DNA of 32,464 nucleotides, taken from positions 1-32,464 of the forward strand of contig JAQGMC010000065.1 of assembly GCA_028292545.1 (NCBI GenBank). Reading direction: 5' to 3'. Origin of the DNA: Paucimonas sp. (GTDB taxonomy: Bacteria; Pseudomonadota; Gammaproteobacteria; Burkholderiales; Burkholderiaceae_D). The position numbers were made by a program, and so were the translations under genes. The notes below the pieces were generated by a model, which did no database searches, had not been told where the DNA came from, and was given only the letters and a program-made list of their open reading frames with translations. Shown piece after piece: positions 1-7,969 of the stretch (position 1 is its first letter; every line of letters begins with the position of its first letter).

Positions 1-1261
1 TGCGCGGACCATTGCGCGACGCACCCGCTGGGGCGGCGGGCGCGCGGGCGCCGTGGCGACCCTGGCCCTGACCCTGGCCTTGCCCGCTGCGAAGCTGGAT
101 CGGCTGCGGCCGCGCATTCAGGTCCGGCTCGAAACCGGCCACGACTTCGCGCGGTATGGCCTGGTGGATCAGGCTTTCTATACCCTTGAGCATCTGGTGC
201 TCATCCACGCAGACGAGCGACACGGCCTCGCCGCTGGCGCCGGCACGACCGGTGCGGCCGATGCGATGTACGTAATCTTCCGGCACGTTCGGCAAGTCGT
301 AATTGACCACATGCGGCAGCTGGTCGATGTCGATGCCGCGCGCGGCAATATCGGTCGCAACCAGCACCCGCAGCGAACCCTGCTTGAAGTCTGAGAGCGC
401 CTTGGTACGCGCGGACTGGCTCTTGTTGCCGTGGATTGCCATGGCCGGAATTTCATCGCGCCCGAGTTGTTCGACCAGCTTGTTGGCGCCATGCTTGGTG
501 CGCGTAAACACCAGCACCTGCGACCAGTCGTTGGCCTTGATCAGGTGCGACAGCAAGGGATGCTTGCGGTCGCGGTCAACCGGATGGATTTTTTGCGCAA
601 TCACTTCCACCGTCGAATTACGCTTGGCCACTTCAATGGTCGCCGGCGAATCCAGCAAGCCATCGGCCAGTGCCTTGATCTCGTCAGAGAACGTAGCCGA
701 AAACAGCAGGTTCTGGCGCTGCTTCGGCAATGCCGCCAGCACCTTGCGGATGTCGCGGATGAAGCCCATGTCGAGCATGCGGTCGGCTTCATCCAGCACA
801 AGGATTTCAATTTTCGACAAGTCGACCGTGCCTTGCTGCATATGGTCGAGCAGGCGACCGGGCGTGGCGACCAGGATATCGATGCCGGCCGACAGCAGCT
901 TGATTTGCGGATGAATGCCGACGCCACCGAAAATGACGCCCGAGCGCAGCTTCAAATATTTGCCGTACACGCGCACGCTTTCTTCGACCTGGGCCGCCAG
1001 TTCGCGCGTGGGGGTGAGGATCAGTGTGCGGACGGTTTTGGCGCGGCTGCCCGGATGCGGCGCCAGCGTCGACAGGCGCTGCAGGATGGGCAGCGTGAAG
1101 CCGGCCGTCTTGCCGGTGCCGGTTTGGGCCCCGGCCAACAGGTCGCCGCCTTTGAGCACGGCCGGAATCGCCTGCATCTGGATCGGGGTGGGTGTGGAAT
1201 AACCGTTTTCGGTAACGGCGCGGACGATTGCTTCGGACAAGCCGAGTTCTGCAAATGACAT
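1..1261 (-). CDS. rhlE: DEAD-box ATP-dependent RNA helicase, RhlE type (3' end cut by the window edge)
   Basis: ATP-dependent RNA helicase of the DEAD-box family, acting on structured RNA in ribosome assembly or mRNA turnover. Reading down from the ATG at 1261 ([13 protein letters not shown]...) I see the Q motif (TPIQMQAIP), motif [12 protein letters not shown], motif Ia PTRELAAQ, motif [15 protein letters not shown], motif III SATF, motif [12 protein letters not shown] and motif [12 protein letters not shown]. The order and spacing are normal, and 420 codons are visible. [16 protein letters not shown] and the short spacer after DEAD are typical of the RhlE subgroup. After the helicase core comes a basic, low-complexity tail with a GQGQGQG run and Ala/Pro-rich sequence, as in other RhlE proteins; its end lies outside the window. 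It is transcribed in the same direction as suhB but separated by about 75 bases. Confidence 0.93.
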   Translation of the reverse strand, partial: MSFAELGLSEAIVRAVTENGYSTPTPIQMQAIPAVLKGGDLLAGAQTGTGKTAGFTLPILQRLSTLAPHPGSRAKTVRTLILTPTRELAAQVEESVRVYGKYLKLRSGVIFGGVGIHPQIKLLSAGIDILVATPGRLLDHMQQGTVDLSKIEILVLDEADRMLDMGFIRDIRKVLAALPKQRQNLLFSATFSDEIKALADGLLDSPATIEVAKRNSTVEVIAQKIHPVDRDRKHPLLSHLIKANDWSQVLVFTRTKHGANKLVEQLGRDEIPAMAIHGNKSQSARTKALSDFKQGSLRVLVATDIAARGIDIDQLPHVVNYDLPNVPEDYVHRIGRTGRAGASGEAVSLVCVDEHQMLKGIESLIHQAIPREVVAGFEPDLNARPQPIQLRSGQGQGQGQGRHGARAPAAPAGASRNGPR

Positions 1262-1336
1262 AAAGGGTACTCAATGTTGGGGCTCGCCCTTTGACGGGCG
1301 ATGCCAGTGCTGCAGGACGCTGCGCGGCGAAGCCGC

Positions 1337-2131
1337 CTAGCGAGAGAAGGGGGACAGCAGGTGCACCATCTGGCCAAACACCTTGGGTGAGCCAGCGATG
1401 ACGTTTCCTTTGTAGAGATAGTCCGATTCGCCGGCGAACGTGCCGACAATGCCACCGGATTCCATGATCAGCAGCGAGCCCGCCGCCATATCCCAGGGCT
1501 TCAAGCCTTTTTCGAAGAAGCCGTCGAGGCGGCCGCAGGCAACCCAGGCCAGGTCGAGTGCAGCGGCGCCCGGGCGCCGCAAGCCGGCCGAGGCGCTGGT
1601 CATGATGCGGAACATCGACATGTATTCGTCGAGCCGGCTCATGTCGCTGTAGGGAAAGCCGGTGCCGATCAGCGCGTCCGCAATGCGGTCGCGGCGCCCG
1701 ACGCGGATCCGCTTTTCATTCATGAATGCACCACGGCCCTTGGAGGCGGTGAACAGGTCGTTGCGGTTGGGATCGTAGACCACGGCTTGCGTAATCTGGC
1801 CGCGCTGCTGCAGGGCGATCGATACGCAGTATTGCGGAAAGCCGTGGATGAAATTGGTGGTGCCGTCCAGCGGATCGATGATCCAGACGTTTTCATTCTC
1901 GTCATGCAAATTGGCGGAAGCCCCGGATTCTTCTGCCAGGAAAGCGTGATCGGGATAGGCGGTATGCAATACTTCGATGATTGCCTGCTCGGCCGCGCGG
2001 TCGACTTCAGTCACGAAATCATTGTGATTCTTTTCCGTGACGGTCAAGCGGTCGAGCTCGAAGGAGGCGCGGTTGATGATCGAAGCGGCGCGCCGCGCGG
2101 CTTTTACCGCCGTGTTCAGCATGGGATGCAT
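1337..2131 (-). CDS. suhB: Inositol-1-monophosphatase SuhB
   Basis: Mg-dependent inositol monophosphatase family enzyme (264 aa, normal length). In E. coli SuhB also binds NusA and acts in rRNA antitermination complexes. The start [15 protein letters not shown] matches the known SuhB N-terminus, so I chose 2131 over the longer open frame that reaches 2278. The metal-binding motifs are intact: EESG (about residues 67-70), [12 protein letters not shown] (83-94, with D86 and D89) and WDMAAG (213-218). It is divergent from trmJ, an arrangement also found in E. coli, so the pairing is an old conserved neighbourhood. A small GC hairpin (GCGGC-TTC-GCCGC) sits directly after the stop without a clear T tract. 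Confidence 0.95.
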   Translation of the reverse strand: MHPMLNTAVKAARRAASIINRASFELDRLTVTEKNHNDFVTEVDRAAEQAIIEVLHTAYPDHAFLAEESGASANLHDENENVWIIDPLDGTTNFIHGFPQYCVSIALQQRGQITQAVVYDPNRNDLFTASKGRGAFMNEKRIRVGRRDRIADALIGTGFPYSDMSRLDEYMSMFRIMTSASAGLRRPGAAALDLAWVACGRLDGFFEKGLKPWDMAAGSLLIMESGGIVGTFAGESDYLYKGNVIAGSPKVFGQMVHLLSPFSR

Positions 2132-2307
2132 GGGGCTTCCGTTAGAATGGCGGTGCCGGCCTGAAAAGGCAGCAGGGACAACACCGGGATCTTTAATGAG
2201 CGTGCGACAGGCGTCGTATGAACGGCGGGAAACCTGCGCGGAACCCGCTATTTTAAACGATGCAGCCCCGAACCCCAACCGGCACCCTTTTTTCTTTCTC
2301 TATTCCG

Positions 2308-3075
2308 ATGTCTTCAATTTTTTCCAGGCTGCGTTTTGTGCTGGTGGAAACCAGCCACCCCGGCAATATTGGCGCCGCCGCACGCGCTATCAAAACCATG
2401 GGTTTCGACGACCTGGTGCTGGTGCGGCCGCGCTTTGCCGATGCACTGGCGCGGGAAGAAGCGATAGCCTTTGCCAGTGGCGCATTGGACGTGCTGGAAA
2501 AGGCGAGGGTGGTGGACACGCTGGAACAAGCGCTGGAGGGCATACAGTACGCCGCCGCGCTCAGCGCTCGCTTGCGCGAGTATTCGCCGCCGGTGCACAC
2601 GCCGCGCCAGTTTGCCGAATCCGTTGCGGGCCAGGATGGCTTGCGTGCCGCGCTGGTCCTGGGCAGTGAACGCTATGGCTTGTCGAATGAGTCAGTGCTG
2701 CAATGCCAGGCGCTGGTGAACATACCGGCGAATCCAGACTATTCTTCGTTGAACCTGGCGCAGGCAGTGCAATTGCTGGCTTATGAATGCCGGATGGCAG
2801 AAGCGGGCGGCGCTGGCGGGGCGGGCTCGGAGGGCGCACCAGCTGGGGCGGGCCGGATTGGTTTTCTTGGTGACCCCGCTTCGGCCGGCCAGATCGAAGG
2901 CATGTATGCCCACCTGGAACAAGCCCTGGTGCAGTTGGGCTACCTCGACCCGACCAATCCGAAAAAACTGATGCCGCGGTTGCGAAGACTGTTTACGCGC
3001 ACCAGCCTGGAAACGGAAGAAGTGAACATCTTGCGCGGCATTGCCGGGCACATCATCAGCGCTTGCAAGAAATGA
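2308..3075 (+). CDS. trmJ: tRNA (cytidine/uridine-2'-O)-methyltransferase TrmJ
   Basis: SPOUT-class methyltransferase that 2'-O-methylates position 32 of several tRNAs using S-adenosylmethionine. From the ATG at 2308 the protein is 255 aa. The family motifs are NIGAAARAIKTMGF (20-33), VLGSERYGLSNE (117-128) and NIPANPDYSSLNLAQAVQLL (138-157), which build the knotted cofactor site. Near residues 165-185 there is a Gly/Ala-rich linker before the C-terminal helical domain (LMPRLRRLFTRTSLETEEVNILRGI). An in-frame ATG at 2260 would add 16 residues. Neither start has a convincing Shine-Dalgarno sequence; I prefer 2308 because homology begins at FSRLRFVLVETSHPGN. It converges with lexA. Confidence 0.93.
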   Translation: MSSIFSRLRFVLVETSHPGNIGAAARAIKTMGFDDLVLVRPRFADALAREEAIAFASGALDVLEKARVVDTLEQALEGIQYAAALSARLREYSPPVHTPRQFAESVAGQDGLRAALVLGSERYGLSNESVLQCQALVNIPANPDYSSLNLAQAVQLLAYECRMAEAGGAGGAGSEGAPAGAGRIGFLGDPASAGQIEGMYAHLEQALVQLGYLDPTNPKKLMPRLRRLFTRTSLETEEVNILRGIAGHIISACKK

Positions 3076-3097
3076 CATGCGTCGCTGCCTGCAAGGG

Positions 3098-3142
3098 CAG
3101 TGCGACTTCAAGCCAGTGCGACTTCAAGCCAGTGCGACAAGC
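3098..3142. repeat. 16-bp tandem direct repeat, about 2.8 copies
   Basis: The unit CAGTGCGACTTCAAGC occurs at 3098-3113 and 3114-3129 without mismatch, then as a shortened copy (3130-3142) missing three bases. It lies between the convergent trmJ and lexA genes. No classical terminator with a T tract is visible in this 168-base gap. A looser TGCATCT word recurs three times just downstream. Confidence 0.8.
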
Positions 3143-3243
3143 TGTTGCATCTTCGAGCAAGGGCTGGTGCATCTCATAGTGCATCTTAATCGGCGGCCGG
3201 CTGATGCATGCTGCTGGTGGGATGTGTCAGGCGTGGCGGCCTG

Positions 3244-3903
3244 TCATGCCCAGGCGCGCAGCAGTCCCACAGCCAAGCCTTCCAGCGCAAAGTCTTCGCG
3301 CCCCGCTTCCACGCGTATGGTCTTGAAGTCGTCATTCTCGGGCAGCAGCTCGATCATGTCGGCTGACTTGCGGTAACGCTTGACAGTAACTTCATCGCCC
3401 AGGCGCGCAACGACGATCTGTCCATTGCGCGCTTCGCTGGTTTTTTTGACTGCGAGCATGTCGCCATCAAGTATGCCGGCATCGCGCATCGACATGCCGC
3501 GCACACGCAGCAGATAGTCTGGGCGGTCGGTGAACAAGGCGGGGTCGACGCTATAAGTCTGGTCGATGTGTTCCTGCGCCAGGATCGGCGAACCGGCTGC
3601 AACCCGGCCTACCAGCGGCAGTGTCAGTTGCATCAGCCCGGCATGGTGCAGCGATAGCTGGCTCATTTCGCGCCGGGCGCGGGCCGCAGGCAGGTCAAGC
3701 AGGCGGATGCCGCGCGAGGTACCGGGTGAAATTTCGATTGCACCCTTGCGCGCCAGCGCCTGCAAATGCTCTTCGGCGGCATTGGCGGAACGGAAACCCA
3801 GTTCGGCAGCGATTTCCGCGCGCGTAGGGGGAAATCCAGTCTTGTCGATTGCGATACGGATCAGGTTCAGGATTTGTTCCTGCCGTTCAGTAAGTTTGAT
3901 CAT
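3244..3903 (-). CDS. lexA: SOS repressor LexA
   Basis: Transcriptional repressor of the SOS DNA-damage regulon; RecA filaments stimulate its self-cleavage. From ATG 3903 ([15 protein letters not shown]) it is 219 aa. The N-terminal winged helix-turn-helix covers about residues 1-65 ([25 protein letters not shown]). The cleavage site is Ala103-Gly104 (VAAGSP). The catalytic dyad is Ser138 (GMSM) and Lys175 (VTVKRY). Each lies 19 residues further along than in E. coli LexA (Ala84-Gly85, Ser119, Lys156), so the linker is about 19 residues longer. An upstream in-frame GTG at 3924 would add seven residues, but homology starts at MIKL. Two LexA boxes upstream indicate autoregulation. It is divergent from the rpsF operon. 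Confidence 0.97.
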   Translation of the reverse strand: MIKLTERQEQILNLIRIAIDKTGFPPTRAEIAAELGFRSANAAEEHLQALARKGAIEISPGTSRGIRLLDLPAARARREMSQLSLHHAGLMQLTLPLVGRVAAGSPILAQEHIDQTYSVDPALFTDRPDYLLRVRGMSMRDAGILDGDMLAVKKTSEARNGQIVVARLGDEVTVKRYRKSADMIELLPENDDFKTIRVEAGREDFALEGLAVGLLRAWA

Positions 3904-3930
3904 GGCCCCCGGCCGTGTTGCCACGCCCGC

Positions 3931-3946
3931 CTGTTTATAACGACAG
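3931..3946. promoter_or_regulatory. LexA (SOS) box 2, gene-proximal
   Basis: CTG-TTTATAACGA-CAG has the correct CTG-N10-CAG geometry of a LexA operator. The centre is less AT-regular than box 1, so it is probably weaker. It is one base from box 1 and 28 bases upstream of the lexA start codon, where bound LexA would block transcription of its own gene. Confidence 0.8.
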
Positions 3947-3947
3947 C

Positions 3948-3963
3948 CTGTATTTTTATACAG
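3948..3963. promoter_or_regulatory. LexA (SOS) box 1, near-consensus
   Basis: CTGTATTTTTATACAG differs very little from the E. coli consensus CTGTATATATATACAG. It overlaps the probable lexA -10 region on the minus strand. With the neighbouring box at 3931 it makes a two-operator autoregulatory site, similar in principle to the two boxes of E. coli lexA. Confidence 0.93.
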
Positions 3964-3980
3964 TCCTTATTCTCATGCAA
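3953..3980 (-). promoter_or_regulatory. Probable lexA promoter
   Basis: Read on the minus strand, TTGCAT (3980-3975), a 16-base spacer and TAAAAA (3958-3953) form a plausible sigma70 promoter. Its -10 element lies inside LexA box 1, as expected for a repressor that shuts off its own transcription. Confidence 0.55.
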
Positions 3981-4072
3981 GCGTTTTATGGCCACTTGGT
4001 CCCGCTTCGAGCGCGATTGCGCCAACGTCGTCATGCCCTTGCTTGGGAAATCGGCTCTCGATGGCACTGCGT

Positions 4073-4101
4073 TTGAGTTTTCAGCCGCTTATCGGTATAG
4101 T
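4073..4101 (+). promoter_or_regulatory. sigma70 promoter of the rpsF-priB-rpsR-rplI operon
   Basis: TTGAGT (4073-4078), an exact 17-base spacer and TATAGT (4096-4101) make a strong housekeeping promoter. Transcription would start near 4108, giving a leader of about 68 bases that ends in a good Shine-Dalgarno (TAGGAG, 4165-4170) ahead of the rpsF ATG at 4176. Confidence 0.8.
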
Positions 4102-4175
4102 TGCGGGTTTTCCTCTTCCCACACCTGAGTTGACGCCGGGGTGGGCGATTTTTCAATCCGACCCTAGGAGAATAC

Positions 4176-4544
4176 ATGCGTCATTATGAAATCGTATTTA
4201 TCGTGCACCCCGATCAGAGCGAGCAAGTGCCCGCAATGATCGAGCGCTACAAAGGCATCGTTACCACCCGCGGCGGCAAATTGCACCGCGTGGAAGACTG
4301 GGGCCGTCGCCAGATGGCTTACATGATCCAGAAGCTCGCCAAGGCACATTATGTGTGCATGAACATCGAGTGCGATGCTGAAACCCTGCTGGAACTCGAA
4401 ACCGGTTTCCGCTTCAACGACGCCGTCCTGCGCCACCTCACCGTCAAGATGAAGAAGGCTGAAACTGCGCCTTCGCCGATGATGAAGGCAGTGCAGAAGG
4501 AAGATGCTGCCAAGAGCCACCGCGCCGAAGCAGCCGCTTCTTAA
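4176..4544 (+). CDS. rpsF: Small ribosomal subunit protein S6
   Basis: Ribosomal protein S6 (122 aa), which pairs with S18 on the platform of the 30S subunit. [25 protein letters not shown] is the typical S6 N-terminus; [14 protein letters not shown] and [14 protein letters not shown] are the conserved core. The tail after residue 95 is Lys/Ala-rich and variable in the family. TAGGAG lies five bases before the ATG. It is the first gene of a four-gene operon whose order (S6, PriB, S18, L9) is conserved across beta- and gammaproteobacteria. The priB start follows after 15 bases. Confidence 0.98.
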   Translation: MRHYEIVFIVHPDQSEQVPAMIERYKGIVTTRGGKLHRVEDWGRRQMAYMIQKLAKAHYVCMNIECDAETLLELETGFRFNDAVLRHLTVKMKKAETAPSPMMKAVQKEDAAKSHRAEAAAS

Positions 4545-4559
4545 GGACGCACCGGGAGA

Positions 4560-4844
4560 GTGAACGAGTTTCGCCTTTTTGCCAGCATTGCCGAGCGCGA
4601 CGTACTGCGCTACACACCGGCGGGTATACCGATTGTCGCAGCCAAGCTGCTGCACAGTTCAACCCAGTCCGAAGCAGGCATTGCGCGTGTGGTCGAATTC
4701 GAAATTACTGCGCTTGCCGCAGGAAAAATTTCAGAGCAATTCGATCATGCAGACTTGGGCGGCACTTACCAGTTCACCGGCTTTCTCGCGCGGCGCAACC
4801 GCAACAGCCGGACACTGGTTTTTCACATCACCGGATTCGAGTAA
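4560..4844 (+). CDS. priB: Primosomal replication protein PriB
   Basis: Single-stranded-DNA-binding OB-fold protein (94 aa) that works with PriA and DnaT-type partners to reload DnaB at stalled replication forks. It begins with GTG (4560) after the GGGAGA ribosome site at 4553-4558. The sequence (MNEFRLFASIAERDVLRYTPAGIPIVAAKLLH...EFEITALAAG...TGFLARRNRNSRTLVFHITGFE) matches the betaproteobacterial PriB/N form. Its position between the S6 and S18 genes is diagnostic. The replicative helicase gene dnaB, its functional client, lies 1 kb downstream. Confidence 0.95.
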   Translation: MNEFRLFASIAERDVLRYTPAGIPIVAAKLLHSSTQSEAGIARVVEFEITALAAGKISEQFDHADLGGTYQFTGFLARRNRNSRTLVFHITGFE

Positions 4845-4888
4845 AACGATAGCAAGACAATCGCACATTCCAGATACAGGAGCCAAAC

Positions 4889-5173
4889 ATGGCATTCGGT
4901 AAAAAGTTCGACAAAAGCAAGATGAAAGAGAAGCGCAAACAGCAAAACCCGCTGTTCAAGCGCAAGAAGTTCTGCCGTTTCACGGCAGCCAAGGTTGAGC
5001 AGGTGGACTACAAAGACGTCGACACGCTGAAAGACTTTGTCCAGGAAAACGGCAAAATCATGCCGGCACGCCTCACCGGCACCCGGGCCCATTTCCAGCG
5101 CCAGCTCGACACGGCCATCAAGCGCGCACGTTATCTTGCGCTGCTGCCGTACACCGACCTGCACACCGCCTAA
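4889..5173 (+). CDS. rpsR: Small ribosomal subunit protein S18
   Basis: Ribosomal protein S18 (94 aa), binding partner of S6. The core [29 protein letters not shown]...[34 protein letters not shown] is intact. Relative to the 75-residue E. coli protein it carries about 20 extra Lys-rich N-terminal residues ([17 protein letters not shown]), common in betaproteobacteria. It starts at an ATG after CAGGAGCC. Confidence 0.97.
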   Translation: MAFGKKFDKSKMKEKRKQQNPLFKRKKFCRFTAAKVEQVDYKDVDTLKDFVQENGKIMPARLTGTRAHFQRQLDTAIKRARYLALLPYTDLHTA

Positions 5174-5190
5174 GAGCCGAGGGAGAAACC

Positions 5191-5643
5191 ATGCAAATTA
5201 TTCTGTTGGAAAAAGTCGTCAACCTGGGCGACCTCGGCGCAGTTGTAAAGGTCAAGGATGGCTATGCACGCAATTTCCTGATCCCCCAGCGCAAGGCACG
5301 TCGTGCTACCGCTGCTGCCGTGGCGGAGTTCGAATCCCGTCGCGCAGACCTGGAAAAAGCTGCAGCTGCAAAGCTGGCCGCAGCACAAGGCCAGGGCGAA
5401 AAACTGTCCGGTATGACCGTACAGATTTCGCAAAAATCTGGCGTTGATGGCCGCCTGTTTGGCTCGGTCACCAACTTCGACATTGCTGAAGCACTGAGCA
5501 AGCAAGGTTTCCCGGTCGAAAAAGCGCAAGTGCGCATGCCGCAAGGCCCGTTGAAGATCGTGGGCGACCATCCCGTTGCCGTAGCGCTGCATACCGACGT
5601 CGTCGTCGATATCACCGTTTCGGTACTGGGTGAACACGCCTGA
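5191..5643 (+). CDS. rplI: Large ribosomal subunit protein L9
   Basis: Ribosomal protein L9 (150 aa, family-typical), a two-domain protein bridging domains of 23S rRNA near the L1 stalk and helping keep reading frame. The N-terminal domain [32 protein letters not shown] is highly conserved, followed by the long connecting helix (about residues 45-75, Ala-rich) and the C-terminal domain ending TVSVLGEHA. Ribosome site GAGGGAG is upstream. It is the last gene of the operon, followed at once by an intrinsic terminator. Confidence 0.98.
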   Translation: MQIILLEKVVNLGDLGAVVKVKDGYARNFLIPQRKARRATAAAVAEFESRRADLEKAAAAKLAAAQGQGEKLSGMTVQISQKSGVDGRLFGSVTNFDIAEALSKQGFPVEKAQVRMPQGPLKIVGDHPVAVALHTDVVVDITVSVLGEHA

Positions 5644-5661
5644 TTTTCCAGGCGTGAGAGA

Positions 5662-5687
5662 AAAGCCGGGCTTGCCCGGCTTTTTTT
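5662..5687 (+). terminator. Intrinsic terminator of the rpsF-rplI operon
   Basis: AAAGCCGGGC (5662-5671) pairs perfectly with GCCCGGCTTT (5674-5683) around a tiny loop, and the stem runs into seven Ts (5681-5687). It begins 18 bases after the rplI stop. Confidence 0.93.
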
Positions 5688-5717
5688 ATGCCTGCAGTCA
5701 TCGCATACCGGAATGCT

Positions 5718-5756
5718 CCCTCCCTTTCAAGGGGAGGGCGGGGGTGGGGATGGGGT
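5718..5756. repeat. Palindrome plus G-rich tract, probable dispersed intergenic repeat with G-quadruplex potential
   Basis: CCCTCCC (5718-5724) pairs with GGGAGGG (5732-5738) over a 7-base loop. The right arm continues into further G runs, giving GGGG-A-GGG-C-GGGGG-T-GGGG-AT-GGGG (5731-5756), five tracts with loops of one or two bases. This fits the classical G-quadruplex pattern, and hairpin and quadruplex would compete for the same Gs. Closely similar stretches are, from memory, common as dispersed intergenic elements in several proteobacterial genomes; copy number here cannot be judged from one window. Confidence 0.65.
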
Positions 5757-5844
5757 TGGACATGCCGCTTGTCAATGGAAAAACCGCGTAAAAAGAATAC
5801 TGACAACCGGACACCGCGTACGCAAGTGCCGGCTATCCGGACGG

Positions 5845-5850
5845 TATAAT
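5845..5850 (+). promoter_or_regulatory. -10 element of a dnaB promoter
   Basis: A perfect TATAAT at 5845-5850 lies eight bases before the ATG at 5858. Its predicted start point (about 5857) is next to the start codon, so the transcript may be leaderless. The -35 region (near 5822) is poor, so an activator or an extended contact may be needed. Confidence 0.55.
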
Positions 5851-5857
5851 GCCCGCC

Positions 5858-7246
5858 ATGAATAATCGCGCCGATCCGCAAGTTGACGCCCTTCGCGTCC
5901 CTCCGCATTCCATTGAGGCGGAGCAGTCGGTCATAGGCGGCCTCATGCTCGACAATGCGGCCTGGGACCGGATTGCCGATTTCGTCGCCGAAGACGACTT
6001 CTACCGCTACGACCATCGCATCATCTTCCAGCACGTCGTCAAGCTGATCAACAATGGCCGTCCGGCCGACGTGATCACCGTGTACGAAGCCATGACCAAT
6101 AGCGGGCGTGCCGAGGAAGTCGGCGGCCTGGCTTACCTGAATGCGCTGGCGCAGAACACGCCTTCGGCAGCCAATATCCGCCGCTATGCCGAAATCGTTC
6201 GCGACCGCGGCGTGTTGCGCAAGCTGATCACGGTGTCGGATGAAATCGCGGCCCAGGCTTTCAGCCCACAAGGCAAGGAAGTCAAGCAGATGCTTGATGA
6301 AGCCGAAGCCAAGATCTTTTCGATTGCGGAAGAAGGCTCGCGCGGCAAGCAGGGCTTCATTGCGATCCAGCCGCTGTTGACGGAAGTGGTGGAGCGCATC
6401 GATGAACTCTACAACCGCGACAACCAGAACGATGTAACCGGCGTGCCCACCGGCTTCATCGACCTCGACCGCATGACTTCGGGCCTGCAGCCGGGTGACC
6501 TGGTGATCGTCGCCGGCCGTCCTTCGATGGGCAAGACCGCATTCTCGCTCAACATTGGCGAGAACGTCGCCATTGACAGCGGCTTGCCGGTGGCCGTGTT
6601 CTCGATGGAGATGGGCGGCACCCAACTCGCCATGCGCATGCTGGGCTCGGTTGGCAGGCTGGACCAGAGCCGGCTGCGGGTGGGCAAGCTTAATGACGAA
6701 GACTGGCCGCGGCTGACCAATGCAATCCAGAAGATGAACGACGCCCAGTTGTACATCGACGAAACGCCGGCGCTGAATTCAATCGAGCTGCGTGCGCGCG
6801 CACGGCGCCTGTCGCGCCAGTGCGGCAAGCTGGGCCTGGTTATCGTCGACTACCTGCAACTGATGTCGGCGACCTCCTCCGGTGAGAACCGGGCCACCGA
6901 GATTTCTGAAATCTCGCGCGGCTTGAAGGGCCTCGCAAAGGAATTGCATTGCCCCGTCATCGCCTTGTCGCAGTTGAACCGCTCGCTTGAACAGCGTACC
7001 GACAAGCGGCCGGTGATGTCGGACTTGCGCGAGTCGGGCGCCATTGAGCAGGACGCCGACGTCATCATGTTCATCTATCGCGACGAAGTCTATAACCCAG
7101 ATTCGCCGGACAAGGGCACGGCGGAAATCATCATCGGCAAGCAGCGTAACGGCCCGATCGGCCGCGTGCGCCTGACTTTCCTGGGCCAGTACACCAAGTT
7201 TGATAATTACACCGGCAACGCAGGCCAGCTCTACCAGGGTGACTAG
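5858..7246 (+). CDS. dnaB: Replicative DNA helicase DnaB
   Basis: Hexameric 5'-3' helicase that unwinds the fork and recruits primase. It is 462 aa, normal length, with no intein. The N-terminal domain runs to about residue 150 (VPPHSIEAEQSVIGGLMLD, NTPSAANIRRYAEIV). The RecA-like motor has Walker A GRPSMGKTAF (220-229), Walker B VIVDYLQLM, the arginine-finger region SQLNRSLEQR, and the DLRESGAIEQDADV motif. I use the ATG at 5858 (MNNRADPQVD). An ATG at 5849 would start inside the -10 TATAAT. No Shine-Dalgarno is visible, which agrees with a leaderless message. dnaB following rplI is a widespread arrangement. Confidence 0.97.
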   Translation: MNNRADPQVDALRVPPHSIEAEQSVIGGLMLDNAAWDRIADFVAEDDFYRYDHRIIFQHVVKLINNGRPADVITVYEAMTNSGRAEEVGGLAYLNALAQNTPSAANIRRYAEIVRDRGVLRKLITVSDEIAAQAFSPQGKEVKQMLDEAEAKIFSIAEEGSRGKQGFIAIQPLLTEVVERIDELYNRDNQNDVTGVPTGFIDLDRMTSGLQPGDLVIVAGRPSMGKTAFSLNIGENVAIDSGLPVAVFSMEMGGTQLAMRMLGSVGRLDQSRLRVGKLNDEDWPRLTNAIQKMNDAQLYIDETPALNSIELRARARRLSRQCGKLGLVIVDYLQLMSATSSGENRATEISEISRGLKGLAKELHCPVIALSQLNRSLEQRTDKRPVMSDLRESGAIEQDADVIMFIYRDEVYNPDSPDKGTAEIIIGKQRNGPIGRVRLTFLGQYTKFDNYTGNAGQLYQGD

Positions 7247-7279
7247 CGTCCTGCCACACGAATCAAGAGGAAATACACC

Positions 7280-7906
7280 ATGTTCGGACGTTTGATGCCC
7301 ACCGAGGGCAAGTTTTTCGACCTGTTTGTGGAGCACGCCGACCTGTGCGTAAAAGGCGCCAAGGAAATGCTGGCGCTGATGGCCAATTTCGACGACCTTG
7401 AAATGCGGGTGCATGCGATCGAGGGCATAGAAAAGCAGGCCGACAAGGTCACGCACAATACGCTGGAGTTGTTGCACAAGACTTTCATCACCCCGCTGGA
7501 CCGCGACGACATTCACCAGCTGATCACGCGCATGGATGACATCCTCGACTTGCTCGAAGATGCCGCCCAGACCATTTCGCTGTACGACATCAAGGCGATC
7601 ACGCCCGAAGCCAAGCGGCTGGCTGAACTCTGCCTTTCCTGCGCCGAGCGCGTGCGCAGCGCCGTGGCATTGCTGCACAACATGGACAACGCGCGCGAAA
7701 TCCTCGGCTTGTGCGCGGAAATCGACCGACTGGAATCGGACGCAGACCATGTGATGCGCGCCGCCATGTCCAAGCTGTTCCGTGACGAACCGGACGTGCG
7801 TACGCTGATCAAGCTGAAAGCAATCTACGAAATCCTGGAAACGGTGACCGACCGTTGCGAAGACGTGGCCAATATCCTTGAAGGCATCATTGTCGAGAAC
7901 GCTTGA
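7280..7906 (+). CDS. DUF47 / PhoU-like phosphate transport accessory protein
   Basis: A 208-aa all-helical protein of the DUF47 (TIGR00153) family, distantly related to PhoU. These proteins usually sit beside Pit transporters and are thought to control them or bind metal-phosphate. The N-terminus MFGRLMPTEGKFFDLFVEHAD and the acidic segments HTLELLHKTFITPLDRDDIHQL and YEILETVTDRCEDVANILEGIIVENA are typical. The ribosome site AAGAGGAA is strong. It begins 33 bases after dnaB and ends 63 bases before the Pit gene, so the two phosphate genes are likely one unit, possibly with read-through from dnaB. There is no enzyme motif. Confidence 0.9.
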   Translation: MFGRLMPTEGKFFDLFVEHADLCVKGAKEMLALMANFDDLEMRVHAIEGIEKQADKVTHNTLELLHKTFITPLDRDDIHQLITRMDDILDLLEDAAQTISLYDIKAITPEAKRLAELCLSCAERVRSAVALLHNMDNAREILGLCAEIDRLESDADHVMRAAMSKLFRDEPDVRTLIKLKAIYEILETVTDRCEDVANILEGIIVENA

Positions 7907-7969
7907 TGCGCGCCTGCTCTGCCTGGTCCACCGCATCGGCTGACTCTTCCCACGCACAAGAATAAAAAC

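Noticed and set aside
4164..4655. Minus-strand open frame opposite rpsF and priB.
   Set aside because: It covers the rpsF ribosome site and two conserved genes; no independent evidence of coding.
5326..5342. GAGTTCGAATCCCGTCG looks like a tRNA T-loop.
   Set aside because: It lies inside rplI coding for EFESRR, and no acceptor, D or anticodon arms surround it.
5849..5857. Earlier ATG for dnaB at 5849.
   Set aside because: It overlaps the TATAAT box, adds only three residues, and could not be on a transcript starting from that promoter.
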